A stretch of 64,000 nt of DNA from positions 713,449 to 777,448 of the forward strand of contig JAJEKV010000162.1 in NCBI GenBank assembly GCA_021234155.1, in the 5' to 3' direction. Positions 9,930 through 20,100 of the stretch are shown here, piece after piece; position 1 is the stretch's first letter; each line of letters opens with the position of its first letter. A program made the position numbers and the translations under genes. The notes beneath the pieces are model-generated. The model did not search any database, was not told the origin of the DNA, and saw only the letters and a program-made list of their open reading frames with translations. This stretch comes from Isoetes taiwanensis. Lineage: Eukaryota; Streptophyta; Lycopodiopsida; Isoetales; Isoetaceae.

Positions 9930-12060
9930 TGTTTACCTAGGCAAAATTGAAAACTGGTTAATGACAGACCTGTTAATGGTCCCACTATTTTGCAACTGGC
10001 ATTCTGCTCTATACTAATGTCAATGAACTTGTTGTTAGTTCCTCCACGTTGTAAGAGGCCAACGTTTTTATTACGTAATGCCACACTCATCTCCCACTTA
10101 TTGACTTAGCACAATGTTATGTTTTACACTTGTGTTAGCATTAATGACTGTTTTGAGACATATTGAAGGTTGAAACGTATTGACATTATGACTTAACATT
10201 TGCACTTATGCTAGCATTAATTGTATTAGCATAATGACCGGAGACAATAGAAATCTCTATAAATCTTATATTGAATGCAATGGTCTCATCAAAAATGTCA
10301 AATGTGAAATGAATGTCAATTTTGCCCTTGTACAATTATGATTCCAACTATGTTTCATGAGGTGTGCGCTGTTGTCCTATTCAACAATCTTGGAAGGTCT
10401 ATTCAACAACCTTCCTTATTTTATTTTATAAAATTTTAGAAAACCAAGCCTAGTTGTGTGGCAACCCCTTATATATTAACACAAATCTCACACAATAGTC
10501 ACTCATAGTCCACCAATTTTTGCAAGCATCATGGTTCACACAATCTAGCATATAAACTTAAGCATTATAAATCCCAACTTTCTTGAGGTGGTCTCTTCAT
10601 GTAAAGCTAAACATAGTCATCACTTGCAGCCAGTACAGATCACATGGGCAAAATTTGTTATCTTGATTACATAAAGTACAACATTTATTGGAAACAAAAA
10701 TGCAGAACAACATGAGCCTTAGTGGTGGAAGGCCCTTCAACTCCCCAACATTTTCATACCCCTTTAAGTAGCCATAGCATCTAAGAGGGTTAACAATTGG
10801 GCTAGATCTTAAATTTATCAGGTTTTTCTTATACCATAGCCGCCAGAGACCTAGCAGATGTTCTTTTTGCATACTTTATATTGCCCGCTGTCCTGCAAGT
10901 GAGGTTTGCCTTTATTCCCTTCTTTTTAGTTTTCTTTTTTTTCTCACTTATCAAAATCCTTCCATGTCTAACATATTCTCTTGCTAAATTGTGCCATCTG
11001 TTTTGGCTTTAAGCATATTTAGTTTGAAATAGAGCATTTGTTTTCCTTGGTCTGGGTTTTACCCAATACTGAACATAAGAATGGTCAGCTTACTTAATCT
11101 ATTTGCACAATAACCAGCCTAAAACAGTTGTTTTCAGTTATGTCTCCATCACCCGCTGTTTGAATGATTGCTTGAAGGAGGTAAACCCCACATCCTTTTT
11201 TCTTTTTGTTCGACATATCAGGAGCAGAATATATTGGAGCTTACAACAGCTGAATCATCAATCACACCGGGCTTTTTAGCATATCAAGCCATTTCGGGAA
11301 ACAGAGCAGGGATATAACCACGCTAAATTTGATAGAGTCGGGGAAAAAGCATGAATTCTGTGGCAAGTAATAGCCCAATCTATGTAAATCTGCAGCATGA
11401 TATGTGTCTTCCTCAGGAACACGAAGAGAACACAGAGCTCAGCCAAAGGGGCTCCTCCATATTCTAGTAACCAGTAATTGAATTTGAAAGTTTTTTTCAT
11501 TTAACAAAGATTTGATGTACAGGTGCTCCAAATTCACAACACAACATAACGAAATTTAAGTACTAAAACTATACCTTCAAGCAGAGGATTCTTTGATGCC
11601 TATTCGCAAAAGCTTTGCAGTCTTTTGATCATTGGGAGACTTCAAGAAAGGGACTTATTATTCCACAATGATGTTGGCACCGATAAAAGCTTCTTATATT
11701 AGTCAGCACCGCTGAATATATAGATGGATGACTTCTATCCATTCATTGGCTGTCAGGTCTATTTTCAAATAATTAAAGACTCCTTTAAGAAACTTAAAAA
11801 AGAAGTCTCTCAACCCAAAGGTGAAGATTGGATAGGAGAGCATTCAATTATACATCAACGCCAATGTCAATTCACATGACAATGTAATCAAGACAGAGTA
11901 AATGACATGCCAAGTATTTCCATGTGTGTATTTGGCTTGAGAAAAATAATTATCACAGCTGATGCAGTGTAAATCCTGATATAACTGCATGGCTAACAAA
12001 TCGAAGTATCCATCCTAACCTGTATTTAGAAGTCATCAAGGAACAGAAAGTAGAAAACAA
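9930..12060. other. Helitron 1 interior, no confident gene
   Basis: AT-rich, with many stops on both strands; the open frames at 10597-10872 and 11276-11500 (minus) are short and show no domain. Possibly intron-like or UTR sequence of the captured minus-strand gene. Confidence 0.4.
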
Positions 12061-12080
12061 CTTTAAGAATGTGTTATAAC

Positions 12081-12243
12081 CTTCTGTAGATGTATCTTAG
12101 AATCCCCATAATGCACTCCAGTAAGCCTACCATAAGCGTTAAAAGCACAGCAAGTTGTATGTAATATTTGTCCGTATCCTGGAAAGCAGAAGCTTGAAAG
12201 GAAGCTGAGCAGCCAAGCAGATCGCTTTGGTATTTCCTGGTAC
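12081..12243 (-). pseudogene. Captured exon C (Helitron 1)
   Basis: On the minus strand a 3' splice site (TTTGCAG, just above 12243) opens an exon followed by a plausible donor (CAGAAG|GTTATA) at 12080. Two frames are open: one gives a hydrophobic helix ending YIYRRL-stop, the other continues from exon B in the phase that matches SNVPSDESVSSSSW. I cannot choose between them, and the gene family is unrecognised. It follows exon B at 12368-12439 in the correct order for one transcript. Confidence 0.45.
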
Positions 12244-12367
12244 CTGCAAATGCAAACATTTGTGCTAAGGATCACCCTCCAAACACATGAGAGTCATTTT
12301 GTGCCAAGCAGAATCCATGCAAGAACAAAGAGAGGGAATAGACACCTAAGCAGTAATTCCATATAAC

Positions 12368-12439
12368 CTTGGTGTTGCAGATGCTTCGTAGATAGACCAA
12401 GAGCTACTGGAAACGGATTCGTCTGAAGGCACATTGCTT
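12368..12439 (-). pseudogene. Captured exon B (Helitron 1)
   Basis: A 72-nt minus-strand exon bounded by CATGCAG on one side and CACCAAG|GTTATA on the other. In one phase it encodes a Ser-rich acidic segment (SDESVSSSSWSIYEAS). Same strand and order as the flanking exon-like pieces at 13154 and 12081. Confidence 0.45.
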
Positions 12440-13153
12440 CTGCATGCACAAAAATGAAATGAAAAAACCCTTACAACATAACAAAAACACCATAACCTAA
12501 AACTACAGAAGACTAATCAAATCTAGAGCAAATCCATAGAAATCGTAACAACACAGCAACATTACCTGCAAATGCATTTGTCTTTCTGCTATTGAAAGCC
12601 ACCAAATGGCTTCATCAAATACAAATTCTAGAGAACCGACCATATCCAAACTTGAGACAAACCCTACCAAAACCGATACTTGAAAGATTTCATCGTGATT
12701 GATGCCAGGTTAGTAACAACGACGAACAAAATCCTTAGGGCTCGTTAGGGAAAAGGTGAGATTTTGGGAAGGTTGAGAAATAGAGAAAAACTTAACATAT
12801 CTAAGCAACCGACATTATAGGTCCTCGAATGGTCAACTATTCAAATAGCTACATAAACACATGTACATTGTTGAAAACTGAGTTTTTCAAATTACTGTAC
12901 ATTAGAATTATTTCCAATAGATAAGTGCTCTGTTGTTGAACCAGGGCAGGTTGTACTCTTTCAAAATGAAGGAAATGTAAACGCATACACGGTAGGTGAG
13001 TGTCATTCCCTTAGAACCAGGAGCTTTAACTATTTTTGTCTAATGGTCTAGTTTCCATAAACGGGTGCAGCACCAACTGTGCTACTTAAGCATAACAATA
13101 GAAGCATCAAACAAAAAGCACGGGAGAAAGGCTTCATAAATGTAAGATTTTAC

Positions 13154-13320
13154 CTGAACTGCATAGGTTTTGAAAGCAATATATGATACTGGGTACTGCT
13201 CTTCAGCTTTTCCAATTTTCATGAGTAGGGTCTTGCCATGTTGGATATCTGGCACATGGAAGGGAAGCCATAGCCGACCATCTCCTTGGATCTTCATCTC
13301 TACAGGATGCATCCACATCT
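13154..13320 (-). pseudogene. Captured exon A (Helitron 1)
   Basis: The minus strand is open with protein-like composition (HPVEMKIQGDGRLWLPF, then PVSYIAFKTYAVQ) and ends at a clean donor, CAG|GTAAAA, at 13154/13153. The 5' boundary is uncertain. With exons B and C it forms a minus-strand series in the element's own orientation, as commonly seen for Helitron gene capture. The parent gene is not recognised. Confidence 0.45.
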
Positions 13321-13749
13321 GGACTTATCATTCCCTCTGTCGTTTAAACCACCCTCAACTGCCCTACCCTACCCGCCATAGCCCATCGCTAAGATAGGAT
13401 CTGTCTCCGGAACAGACAACGCATCCGTTTGGGTTCTAGGGTTTTTGCATGAGATGTTCGGGTGCAATGGCAGGCTCCGTCCTTTGAATAAAAGCTCCCA
13501 GTTAATCAAGCATCTCCTGCCGTAAAGAAAGAACTCTAATTGCTGAAGAAGATTTGTGCAACATGGCTGCCATGCTCACGAAGATTCGGCGCTAGTAAGT
13601 TTTACCGTAGATAGATAAGTTGGAAAAAAGGGTAAGCTGGAAAAAAAGGGGCAAAAATGATGCCACGTGGCCCAAACGAATCTAGGCCGTCCGATTTAGG
13701 GCACCATTTACTACGGACTTACGGTATAACATTATAATATAAGAAGATA

Positions 13750-13840
13750 GTATGGTAATGTGTATTACAAAAGGTTATGTATACATATACTTATAGTATA
13801 GTTATGTGTATTACAAAAGGTTATGTATACCTGTTGTATA
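13750..13840. repeat. AT-rich direct repeat
   Basis: Two copies of GTGTATTACAAAAGGTTATG with TATAC-rich spacers, just outside the right end of Helitron 1 and next to the small-gene cluster. Confidence 0.6.
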
Positions 13841-13867
13841 CTAACAAGTACTATTATTCTTCTACTA

Positions 13868-14113
13868 TTACTCTTCTGAATGATCAGAACCAGCAGAAGG
13901 CGCTCCAGAGATCCTTTCGATCATGAACATTTGATGCTCTCTATTCCATATAAGATGGATGATAACATCGAAGGGATCAGGATAATGGCGAGGATTGAGA
14001 GCAACAGTGGTGAGCCAGTCTTCAAGCGGTATATATCGCTCGCGGCACCGCTTGAAGTCCTCATGATTCATCTTGCAAGTGATAGAATCACGTTCAGGAC
14101 CAGAATGCGTCAT
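13868..14113 (-). CDS. Small protein family member 1 (81 aa)
   Basis: The ATG at 14113 is the first on the minus strand after a TATA box (TATAAATA, 14164-14157, 44 nt upstream), so the longer upstream frame, which would run across the TATA box, is rejected. The protein shares a scaffold with the two plus-strand genes next door: a Cys-x-Met-x-(Y/H)-x-D segment (CKMNHEDF), then L-x3-L, then the block VIIHLIW near the end. Signal peptide and membrane segments are absent. It diverges from member 2 across a 238-bp shared intergenic region with repeated AAAATTATTGATGG. The C-terminus is Ser/Gly/Asp-rich. Family unknown; it is the most diverged of the three. Confidence 0.55.
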   Translation of the reverse strand: MTHSGPERDSITCKMNHEDFKRCRERYIPLEDWLTTVALNPRHYPDPFDVIIHLIWNREHQMFMIERISGAPSAGSDHSEE

Positions 14114-14115
14114 AG

Positions 14116-14350
14116 CTAGACGGAGGCCAATGTTGCTGCACTCGGCAATTTGATGTATATTTATACCCACCAAAATTATTGATGGTATGTACGCACCAAA
14201 ATTATTGATGGTATATACATAGAAATTATTGGATCATATACATACTTGTATGGTACTCGTATATACCCAATAATTTTGCTGCAGTAGACATCAATAATTT
14301 TACTTGACTATAAAAGTAGCTCCATTCGGTGGTAGAGGTCATTCGTCTCC
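14116..14350. promoter_or_regulatory. Divergent promoter region of small genes 1 and 2
   Basis: It contains two opposed TATA boxes (14157-14164 on minus, CTATAAAAG at 14308-14316 on plus) and three to four copies of an AATTATTG/CAATAATT-type motif, two of them inside a repeat ACCAAAATTATTGATGGTAT. The plus-side sequence ATCAATAATTTTACTTGACT is closely matched upstream of gene 3 (14780-14803). Confidence 0.6.
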
Positions 14351-14351
14351 C

Positions 14352-14594
14352 ATGGCTTCCTTGCCTCCTCGTCCGAAGCACATCCGAACCATCAAGTGCT
14401 ACATGAGCTACAATGATCTCTGTCAATGCGTGATGAATGGTGTCAAACTTGATCCATGGCTGCAATCCAAAGCTGATGGTCTTGAGATTCGTTGCCTCGA
14501 GCTCACTCGTGTTGTGATCCACCTATATTGGCTTCCTGATCAGGAGATCTATGAGCTGAATGCCATCACCTCAGCAGGTGTTGATGATGAGTGA
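14352..14594 (+). CDS. Small protein family member 2 (80 aa)
   Basis: The ATG (CCCATGGCT, a good plant context) lies 43 nt after the TATA box at 14309-14315, implying a leader of roughly a dozen nucleotides. Shared blocks with member 3: RTIKC(Y)MSYNDL near the start, then LDPWLQSKADGLEI, then VVIHLYWLP. The C-terminus is acidic. It has no signal peptide, membrane segment or zinc motif, and I do not recognise the family. The strong conservation of short blocks between copies alongside spacer divergence argues for protein-level selection. Alternatives: a mobile-element accessory protein or an endogenised small viral protein. Confidence 0.65.
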   Translation: MASLPPRPKHIRTIKCYMSYNDLCQCVMNGVKLDPWLQSKADGLEIRCLELTRVVIHLYWLPDQEIYELNAITSAGVDDE

Positions 14595-14738
14595 ATTAGT
14601 AATGATTTGTGTACCTGTTAAGTATATAATGATATAAGCAGTTATGAAATATGTAAGGATGTATAAGCATAGTGAATATTATTTGATGTATCAAATCTGA
14701 GTAATTAAATATTTCATACTTGTACGAGTACATGAAAC

Positions 14739-14846
14739 TTGTACACGCTCAATAATGGCGCTACAGTCTACCCCAATAATTCACATCAAAAATTTTACTT
14801 CACTATAAAAGCAGCTCCATTCGGGGCAAGAGGCCATTCATCTCCC
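14739..14846 (+). promoter_or_regulatory. Promoter of small gene 3
   Basis: TATAAAA at 14804-14810 lies 43 nt before the ATG, exactly as in gene 2. Upstream CAATAATT and TTTTACTT elements repeat the gene 2 promoter in the same order. A half-palindrome-like AATGGCGC (14754-14761) is also present. Confidence 0.6.
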
Positions 14847-15062
14847 ATGGATTATTCGCCTTCTTCTGTTCACCACATCGAGGCGATCAAGTGCTCAATG
14901 AGCTACAATGATCTCGTCGATTACTCTATAAGGGGTATTCTTCTTGATCCCTATCTGCAATCCAAAGCAAATGGTGTTGAGATTCATTGCCCCGGGCTAA
15001 CTCTTGTTATGATCCATCTTATTTGGCCTCCTGAGCGCAATAGCTATGAGATAAGCGGTTAG
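14847..15062 (+). CDS. Small protein family member 3 (71 aa)
   Basis: Paralogue of member 2, with matching blocks EAIKCSMSYNDL, LDPYLQSKANGVEI and VMIHLIWPPE. The start is the ATG at 14847 in CCCATGG context, matching gene 2; the longer frame upstream would translate the TATA region. It ends with TAG at 15060-15062, overlapping the end of the convergent minus-strand exon at 15059-15319. It lacks the acidic tail of member 2. Function unknown. Confidence 0.65.
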   Translation: MDYSPSSVHHIEAIKCSMSYNDLVDYSIRGILLDPYLQSKANGVEIHCPGLTLVMIHLIWPPERNSYEISG

Positions 15063-15319
15063 GGGTTTCGGGTATCAGATGATGATACAGGTGAAGCATC
15101 TGGACAGATTCTCACGTCATTTCGAGGCCATTCGATAAATGTGCCCACGGCCTCAGCAACATTATCTGCGCCTGCACATGGAACGGGAAGCAAATGGGAT
15201 GGAATTATGGCTTCAGTGACCTCCACGACTACATTCCTAAAGTCAATGTTCTTTCCATGTAGGTGCCCTCTATGCAGTTCATGCCCCCTGGCAACAACTA
15301 TGTCACCACAGAGGAGGTT
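15059..15319 (-). pseudogene. Exon similar to plant transposon C-terminal domain (DUF8039-like)
   Basis: On the minus strand a splice acceptor (CTTGCAG at 15320-15322) leads into an open exon: LLCGDIVVARGHELHRG, a variable middle, then a VAEAVGTFIEWPR block before the TAA at 15061-15059. The motif 'A.G.F(I/V).WPR' at this distance from a V-A-x-G segment resembles a domain found at the C-terminus of many plant transposase-associated proteins (DUF8039). That is my recollection of the family and not a search result. It overlaps small gene 3 end to end. No upstream exon was identified. Confidence 0.35.
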
Positions 15320-15408
15320 CTGCAAGGTACTTTTCCTGCAAGCATACAATGACACAGACATTGTTAGAAACCCCGCGGAAATGACCATAAAATATTGACA
15401 AAACAGTA

Positions 15409-15509
15409 AAATGGCGCGAGTGCGCCATTTGTTCAAATAGTGCAGCCGCGCCATTTGCTTAATGGCGCGATTACGCCATTTGGAGGCAAATGGCGCGGCT
15501 GCGCTATTT
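15409..15509. repeat. Palindrome cluster 1: four AAATGGCGC-N4-GCGCCATTT sites
   Basis: Four 22-bp palindromes at 15409-15430, 15435-15456, 15460-15481 and 15488-15509. Each has two 9-bp arms and a 4-bp centre (GAGT, AGCC, GATT, GGCT), with starts 25-28 bp apart. Arms are CpG-rich within AT-rich surroundings. Mismatches are mostly transitions (GGCGC versus AGTGC, GCGCCATTT versus GCGCTATTT). Confidence 0.85.
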
Positions 15510-15552
15510 GAACGATTCTTAGGACGATAAAACTTAGGAAAACTTAGGAAAA

Positions 15553-15772
15553 CAGATTACAGATTACAGATTACTACAGATTACAGGCTACTACAGATTA
15601 CTACAGGCTACTACAGATTACTACAGGCCATTACAGATTCCTACAGGCTACTACAGATTACAGATTATTACAGACTACAAGACTACAAGATTATTACAGA
15701 TTATTACAGATTACTACAGACTACAGATTATTTCTGATCATTACAGGTTACTACAAATTACTACAGACTAGA
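15553..15772. repeat. Minisatellite (ACTACAGATT)n
   Basis: More than 15 imperfect units of about 10-15 bp built on CTACAGATTA / CTACAGGCTA. Right next to palindrome cluster 1. Confidence 0.85.
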
Positions 15773-15879
15773 AACATTATTCTGCACTTGTAGGAGAAAT
15801 TGCTGACAGTTAACAGACTAAAACAGAACAGTCACTAACCTTGGGGTCATTGTAGATCGAGAATCTGCCATTGAAAGAA

Positions 15880-16035
15880 GGGAAGAGCCTTGATTCAAAG
15901 AAGCGCCTTCAAAATAGAGGAAGCGCCTGCGATCAAATGAAGAAGTGCCTGCTAACCAAGTGAAGCGCCTGCAACCAACTAAAACGCCTGCAACTGAAGG
16001 TAGCGCCCAAAGAAGCGCCTGCTAAACAAAGAAAC
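15880..16035. repeat. Minisatellite (AAGCGCCTGCnnn)n
   Basis: About nine copies of GAAGCGCCTGC/AAGCGCCTTC with spacers of 6-15 bp. Similar AGCGCCTTCG motifs recur at 16560-16610. Confidence 0.7.
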
Positions 16036-16282
16036 ACAGCTCAAACAACTCGACTGAAGAACCAATGCCTAAGGCAGAATAGACGTCTGACGAGCGCCCT
16101 GCTTTGGCGGCCAAGTCCTCTCAGGCGCAAGTACCTGCGAATGTTGAAGCGAGGATCGCAACCTGCGAATGCGAGGACGAAAGCGCCTTCTGTTTACCAT
16201 ATTTGTACGCGCAGGGTTTGTAAATGGCTTTGAGACAAGGACTGCCACACAATATATGCGGAAAATTAAAAAGTCTATTATT

Positions 16283-16495
16283 AGGCGGACGGGCGGGGAA
16301 TTCAAGTGGCGGACGGGCAGGGAATTCAAATTTTAAAAGTCAAGTGGCGGACGGGCGGGAAATTCAAATTTTGAAATTCAAGTGGCGGACGGACGAACGG
16401 GTGGGCCAAATCCTTTCGGGTGGGCCAAGTCCTTTCGGGCGTGTCAAGTCCTTTCGGGCGGGCCAAATCCTTTCGGGCGTGTCAAATTTTCGACG
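16283..16495. repeat. Two adjoining minisatellites (GGCGGACGGGCGGG... and CCTTTCGGGCG...)
   Basis: The first part has four copies of GTGGCGGACGGGCGGGGAAT followed by TCAAATTTT; the second has five copies of an 18-19-bp unit around CAAGTCCTTTCGGGCG. The open frames here on both strands are repeat artefacts. Confidence 0.8.
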
Positions 16496-16767
16496 GGCTT
16501 ATTTCTCTCTCTTCATTTCATTTATCTCATTTCATTTCTCTCGCTTTCCGCCTTCCGCCTAGCGCCTTCGTCTTTCTCTCTCTAGCGCCTTCGAGTAGCG
16601 CCTGTTGATCCGGGAGCTCCAGGAATTACAGGTGGAGTAGAGTTTATATGGTCCGTGTACGTAGATTGTACGGTCGCACATACGATGGCTTCGGGTTCAA
16701 GTTAGTTCGTACTACTTTTTTTTTGTTACGTTTTTAGCCCAGGTCTAAAAGATTGTCATGGGTACAC

Positions 16768-16789
16768 AAATGGCGCGACCGCGCTGTTT
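16768..16789. repeat. Palindrome site 5
   Basis: AAATGGCGC-GACC-GCGCTGTTT: same 9-4-9 design, two transitions in the right arm. Confidence 0.85.
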
Positions 16790-16838
16790 CGTGTATCCGT
16801 GTGTCTAAGAGTGTGAGTTTTTGTGGTCCGTCTGTCAG

Positions 16839-16860
16839 AAATGCCGCGCCCGCGCCATTT
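16839..16860. repeat. Palindrome site 6
   Basis: AAATGCCGC-GCCC-GCGCCATTT, with symmetry extended outward by CAG/CTG. Confidence 0.8.
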
Positions 16861-16910
16861 CTGTGGGATGTGTCTATTTTGTGGTTAGTGTAGAGCAGAT
16901 GTAGTATAAT

Positions 16911-17042
16911 GTAAACAGCGCGGTGGCGCCATTTACATGTAAACAGCACGGTGGCGCCATTAACATGTGAACCAATATGTTTACATGTAAATGGCGCCAC
17001 CGCGCTGTTTACATGTAAATGGCGCCACCGCGCTGTTTACAT
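16911..17042. repeat. Nested inverted repeat holding palindrome sites 7-10
   Basis: Sites lie at 16913-16934, 16941-16962, 16989-17010 and 17017-17038, paired 28 bp apart and separated by ACATGT. Sites 7-8 carry centre GGTG, while 9-10 carry CACC in mirror order, so the whole 132-bp block is itself an inverted repeat with arms of about 55-60 bp and a loop near 16968-16978. It could form a large cruciform. Confidence 0.85.
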
Positions 17043-17103
17043 GTACAGTTACTTCTGCGGATAGCTTTTCATGTACAGTTACTTCTGCGGATAGCTTTTC
17101 ATG
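17037..17103. repeat. 33-bp direct duplication
   Basis: Two identical copies of CATGTACAGTTACTTCTGCG plus GATAGCTTTT, immediately 3' of the nested inverted repeat. Confidence 0.85.
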
Positions 17104-17138
17104 GTTTGATTGTCGATTAGTTTTTTTTTTTGTGAAGC

Positions 17139-20100
17139 TTCGTTGTCCAAGCCCCAAAACGTTGTGACGGAGAAGACCGTGGTCATGGCTGAAAGGCCAT
17201 GGTGCATGGAAATTGTCAGGGCGATACCTCTTGAGGAAGGTGTCGACGCTACAAAGGGCGACAAGAGGCGAGAACTTTGCCTCCTCACAAAGTCGAGAAG
17301 TGCTGAACAGGGGCAGGACGTTGTGCTCCAGCTTGGCATCATTGTCAACATGCGGGAGGTGAAAAAGTAGGGAAGATTAGACTTCCTTGGTTGCACGGTG
17401 GAAGATCTCGTGAATTGCACCATTGATCTGTACTGCATGGACTGGCAGTTTTATGATCCACCCACAGATGGAATCCAGCATCAGGGACCAGACATTCTCT
17501 GCCAAAAGAAAAGGCTGGCCGTTGCCTTCATATGAAAGCAGAGAGGCTGCTGCTATTAATGGCACGGTCGAGCTCCTTAGAGGATTTGGCATACTCCGTT
17601 CAGCCATGGACGCATCAAAGAACTCAGTGTCACATATTGTCAGAGCCAAGACCTCTGATAATATGCCTGCTCTAATGGACAGCACCTGGCTGCTAGCGGA
17701 GATTACAAAGAAAGATGGGAAGAAAAGGCCCAACATAAGGCAAGCGAAACCCAAGAAAGGAACCCTACATATAGACGGGACAGCAAACGAGGAAGAGAAG
17801 CAACAGAAGGACGATGAAAATCCAGATGTCGGCCATCAGCGGTCACCTCCAAAGACTCCTATCAGGACTCCTATCGGTTCTCCAATCAGGTCCCCGCCCA
17901 AACAGGATTCTGAGAGAACCATTAGTGATACTAAAACCTCCTCCCCACATCGGAGAGGTAAAGGGGGTGCATCAACGGCAGACAGCATTCCGCCTAAAAG
18001 GAAGAGGGAAACAAAGAAGGAGATGAGGGTCAGAAAGCAGAAGAAAATGGAAAGTCTGGAGGTGCCCTCTGAGCTGAAGATGGACCGTGATGCCGAGACG
18101 GAGTTGGCAGATGAGACTTTAAAAAAAATACAGCAGCACGGTCACATGTTTCCTCTAGGTGTAACTTATCTGAGAAAAATATCCATCTGGGATATGGAAG
18201 AGGCACCTCCTAACATGACGGCGCGTGTTGTAAATCCTGAACATGTTAGGAAACTGTGCAAGTCATTTGCTGAAGATCCCCATCCAGTCTTCACGCCGGC
18301 GGATGTTGTTCCATTTGATCCAGATACAAAGCAACTCGTACCGTGGTCACAAGAATCTGACCTGGCGGGTAGGAGGTTCTACATCATCAATGGCAACCAT
18401 TCTGTATCAGCTGCTCAGCTCGTATGTCAGAAGCTGGGGACAGAAGATGCCAGAATAGAACTCAGAAAGATTTACACTTACAGATTCTGCAGAGTTCTTT
18501 CTGGAACACTGAGTGACTTGGCCCTTCTACAGCTCAGCGTGGATGTCAATGACATCGTAGCCAGGACGGTGTTTAAGGAGCCCTACGCAGATCAAATACA
18601 CCACCTGCGTAGGCAATATCAGGAGTGCGGGAAACAAGCACCAGTAGGAAAAGGGCAATCGAGAAGTGACGAATACAAGGTATATACCCATCTATTTGCT
18701 TCACAGGCCAAAATAGGGCAAATGGCGCCGCGGCGCCATTTGATGCCAAGCCGCTGCGCCATTTGATGCCATGCCAAATGGCGCAGCGGCGCCATTTGGC
18801 CTACTTTACTACATTCAAGCTCTAACATATTTCGTTTGCCTTTCAGCATTACCTGCAAATGGTTGACAAGATTCTCAGGGGAAAGCATACCAAAGATGTC
18901 AACAGGTTTGTTTTCATGCCAGACGACATTTACGCTCTCTTTCGCCAGATGTGGAATAAATGGAAAAAGGAGAAGCTGAAAGATAACAGGGGCCAACCCA
19001 TAGCAGTCAATTGGGCAAAGGATAGTGAGTATTTTAGCGAGAACTACCTCAGATGCATGAGAGGCCTGGATTATGATTGCAGAACTGTCCTCCAGGAAGC
19101 TATCAGAGGGGACATTTATGTAAAGGTCACATTGGATTATAAGGGTGATAATTTTTTCAAGACAAGAGCACAGAACTTGAGGATTCTTGCCTACATGAAG
19201 AAGGAGATTCTCCACTACATCCATGATGAACTTGCCATCAAGTACAGAAAGTTTGAGGACTTGAGAAAGGTATCCGACGGATTCCCAGATTCAACCTTCC
19301 TATGGGGTGTGATACATCATAGTTGGGTGTCGAACGGAATACTGAAAGAGGGCGTCCATGGTCATGTGCCCTTCTCATTAGGCAGATCCATCCGTAAGAT
19401 TCTTAAGCCCGAGGCCGAGAACGACTTCAAAAGATTTTATGTGGAGTGCGTTTCTAGTGGTGGGGTTGTCCAGGATCCGATCGTGTTGTCTGCCAGCATG
19501 ATCTGTTTGGATGCGAGGCAAATTACTCCGATTTGGGATCCCGCCACTCTGGCCAAATTCTTTGATGCTGCTTCTAAGATGATAGATGTAGAGACATACT
19601 GGATAATATGTTTTGCCAGGCCAGAACATATAAGTCTCTTCGGTACTGCCCTGGAGAGACTAGAATCCAGATCTAGAGTTTACTTAGGCATGTATGAAGA
19701 GGAGAGTGGGTGGTCACCTGGTGGTGGCATAAAAGAGCCAACAGCTGTGGTTCTAGCCATCATGATCTCTGCCCAAGCTCAGCCTGATGAAAACCTGGAT
19801 CTCAGGTTTTATGGTGAACGTCCCCCGAAAGCACCTGAAGTTCCTAAGACCCCTAAAGATGCAATTGGTGCCGAACCAGAGAATATGGCTAACAAGCTCC
19901 TGAGGGACAGGTTCAAATACGGTTGGCAAGGTATGGAAGGGGAATACTTGGTTCACAAGCAGGTTGGTCCTGCTACAACCGCATACCTTGTCGATAAGCT
20001 CTGCCCTCCAGGTAACTTTGTTCTGGACTTTTTTTCTGCTGGGGCTTTTACTAGGGCATCATTGCAGTTAAGAAGGACTAGTGTGGCGTATGAGCATGAT

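Larger units (their letters stand above)
9700..13747 (-). mobile_element. Non-autonomous Helitron 1
   Basis: Read on the minus strand it starts TCTTCTTATATTATAATG at 13747 and ends in a hairpin (GCCCAGC-AAT-GCTGGGC) plus CTAG at 9700. Host A (9699) and T (13748) flank it, the A^T target typical of Helitrons. The 5' sequence is shared with Helitrons 2 and 3, including a CGTAAGTC block and a GCCACGTGGC block further in. It contains exon-like pieces on the minus strand and no helicase gene, so it would depend on an autonomous partner. The 5' boundary could be 3 nt shorter. Confidence 0.8.

Noticed and set aside
14116-14173. Longer N-terminus for small gene 1 (frame to 14173)
   Set aside because: It begins with a non-ATG codon and would translate the TATA box; the ATG at 14113 matches the layout of genes 2 and 3.
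16224-16608. GC-rich overlapping frames (62-112 codons)
   Set aside because: Generated by two adjoining minisatellites; three frames are open at once.
17423-17428. Translation start of the ParB/methyltransferase at 17423
   Set aside because: The codon there is TTG, not ATG; the frame is merely open from a stop at 17411-17413.
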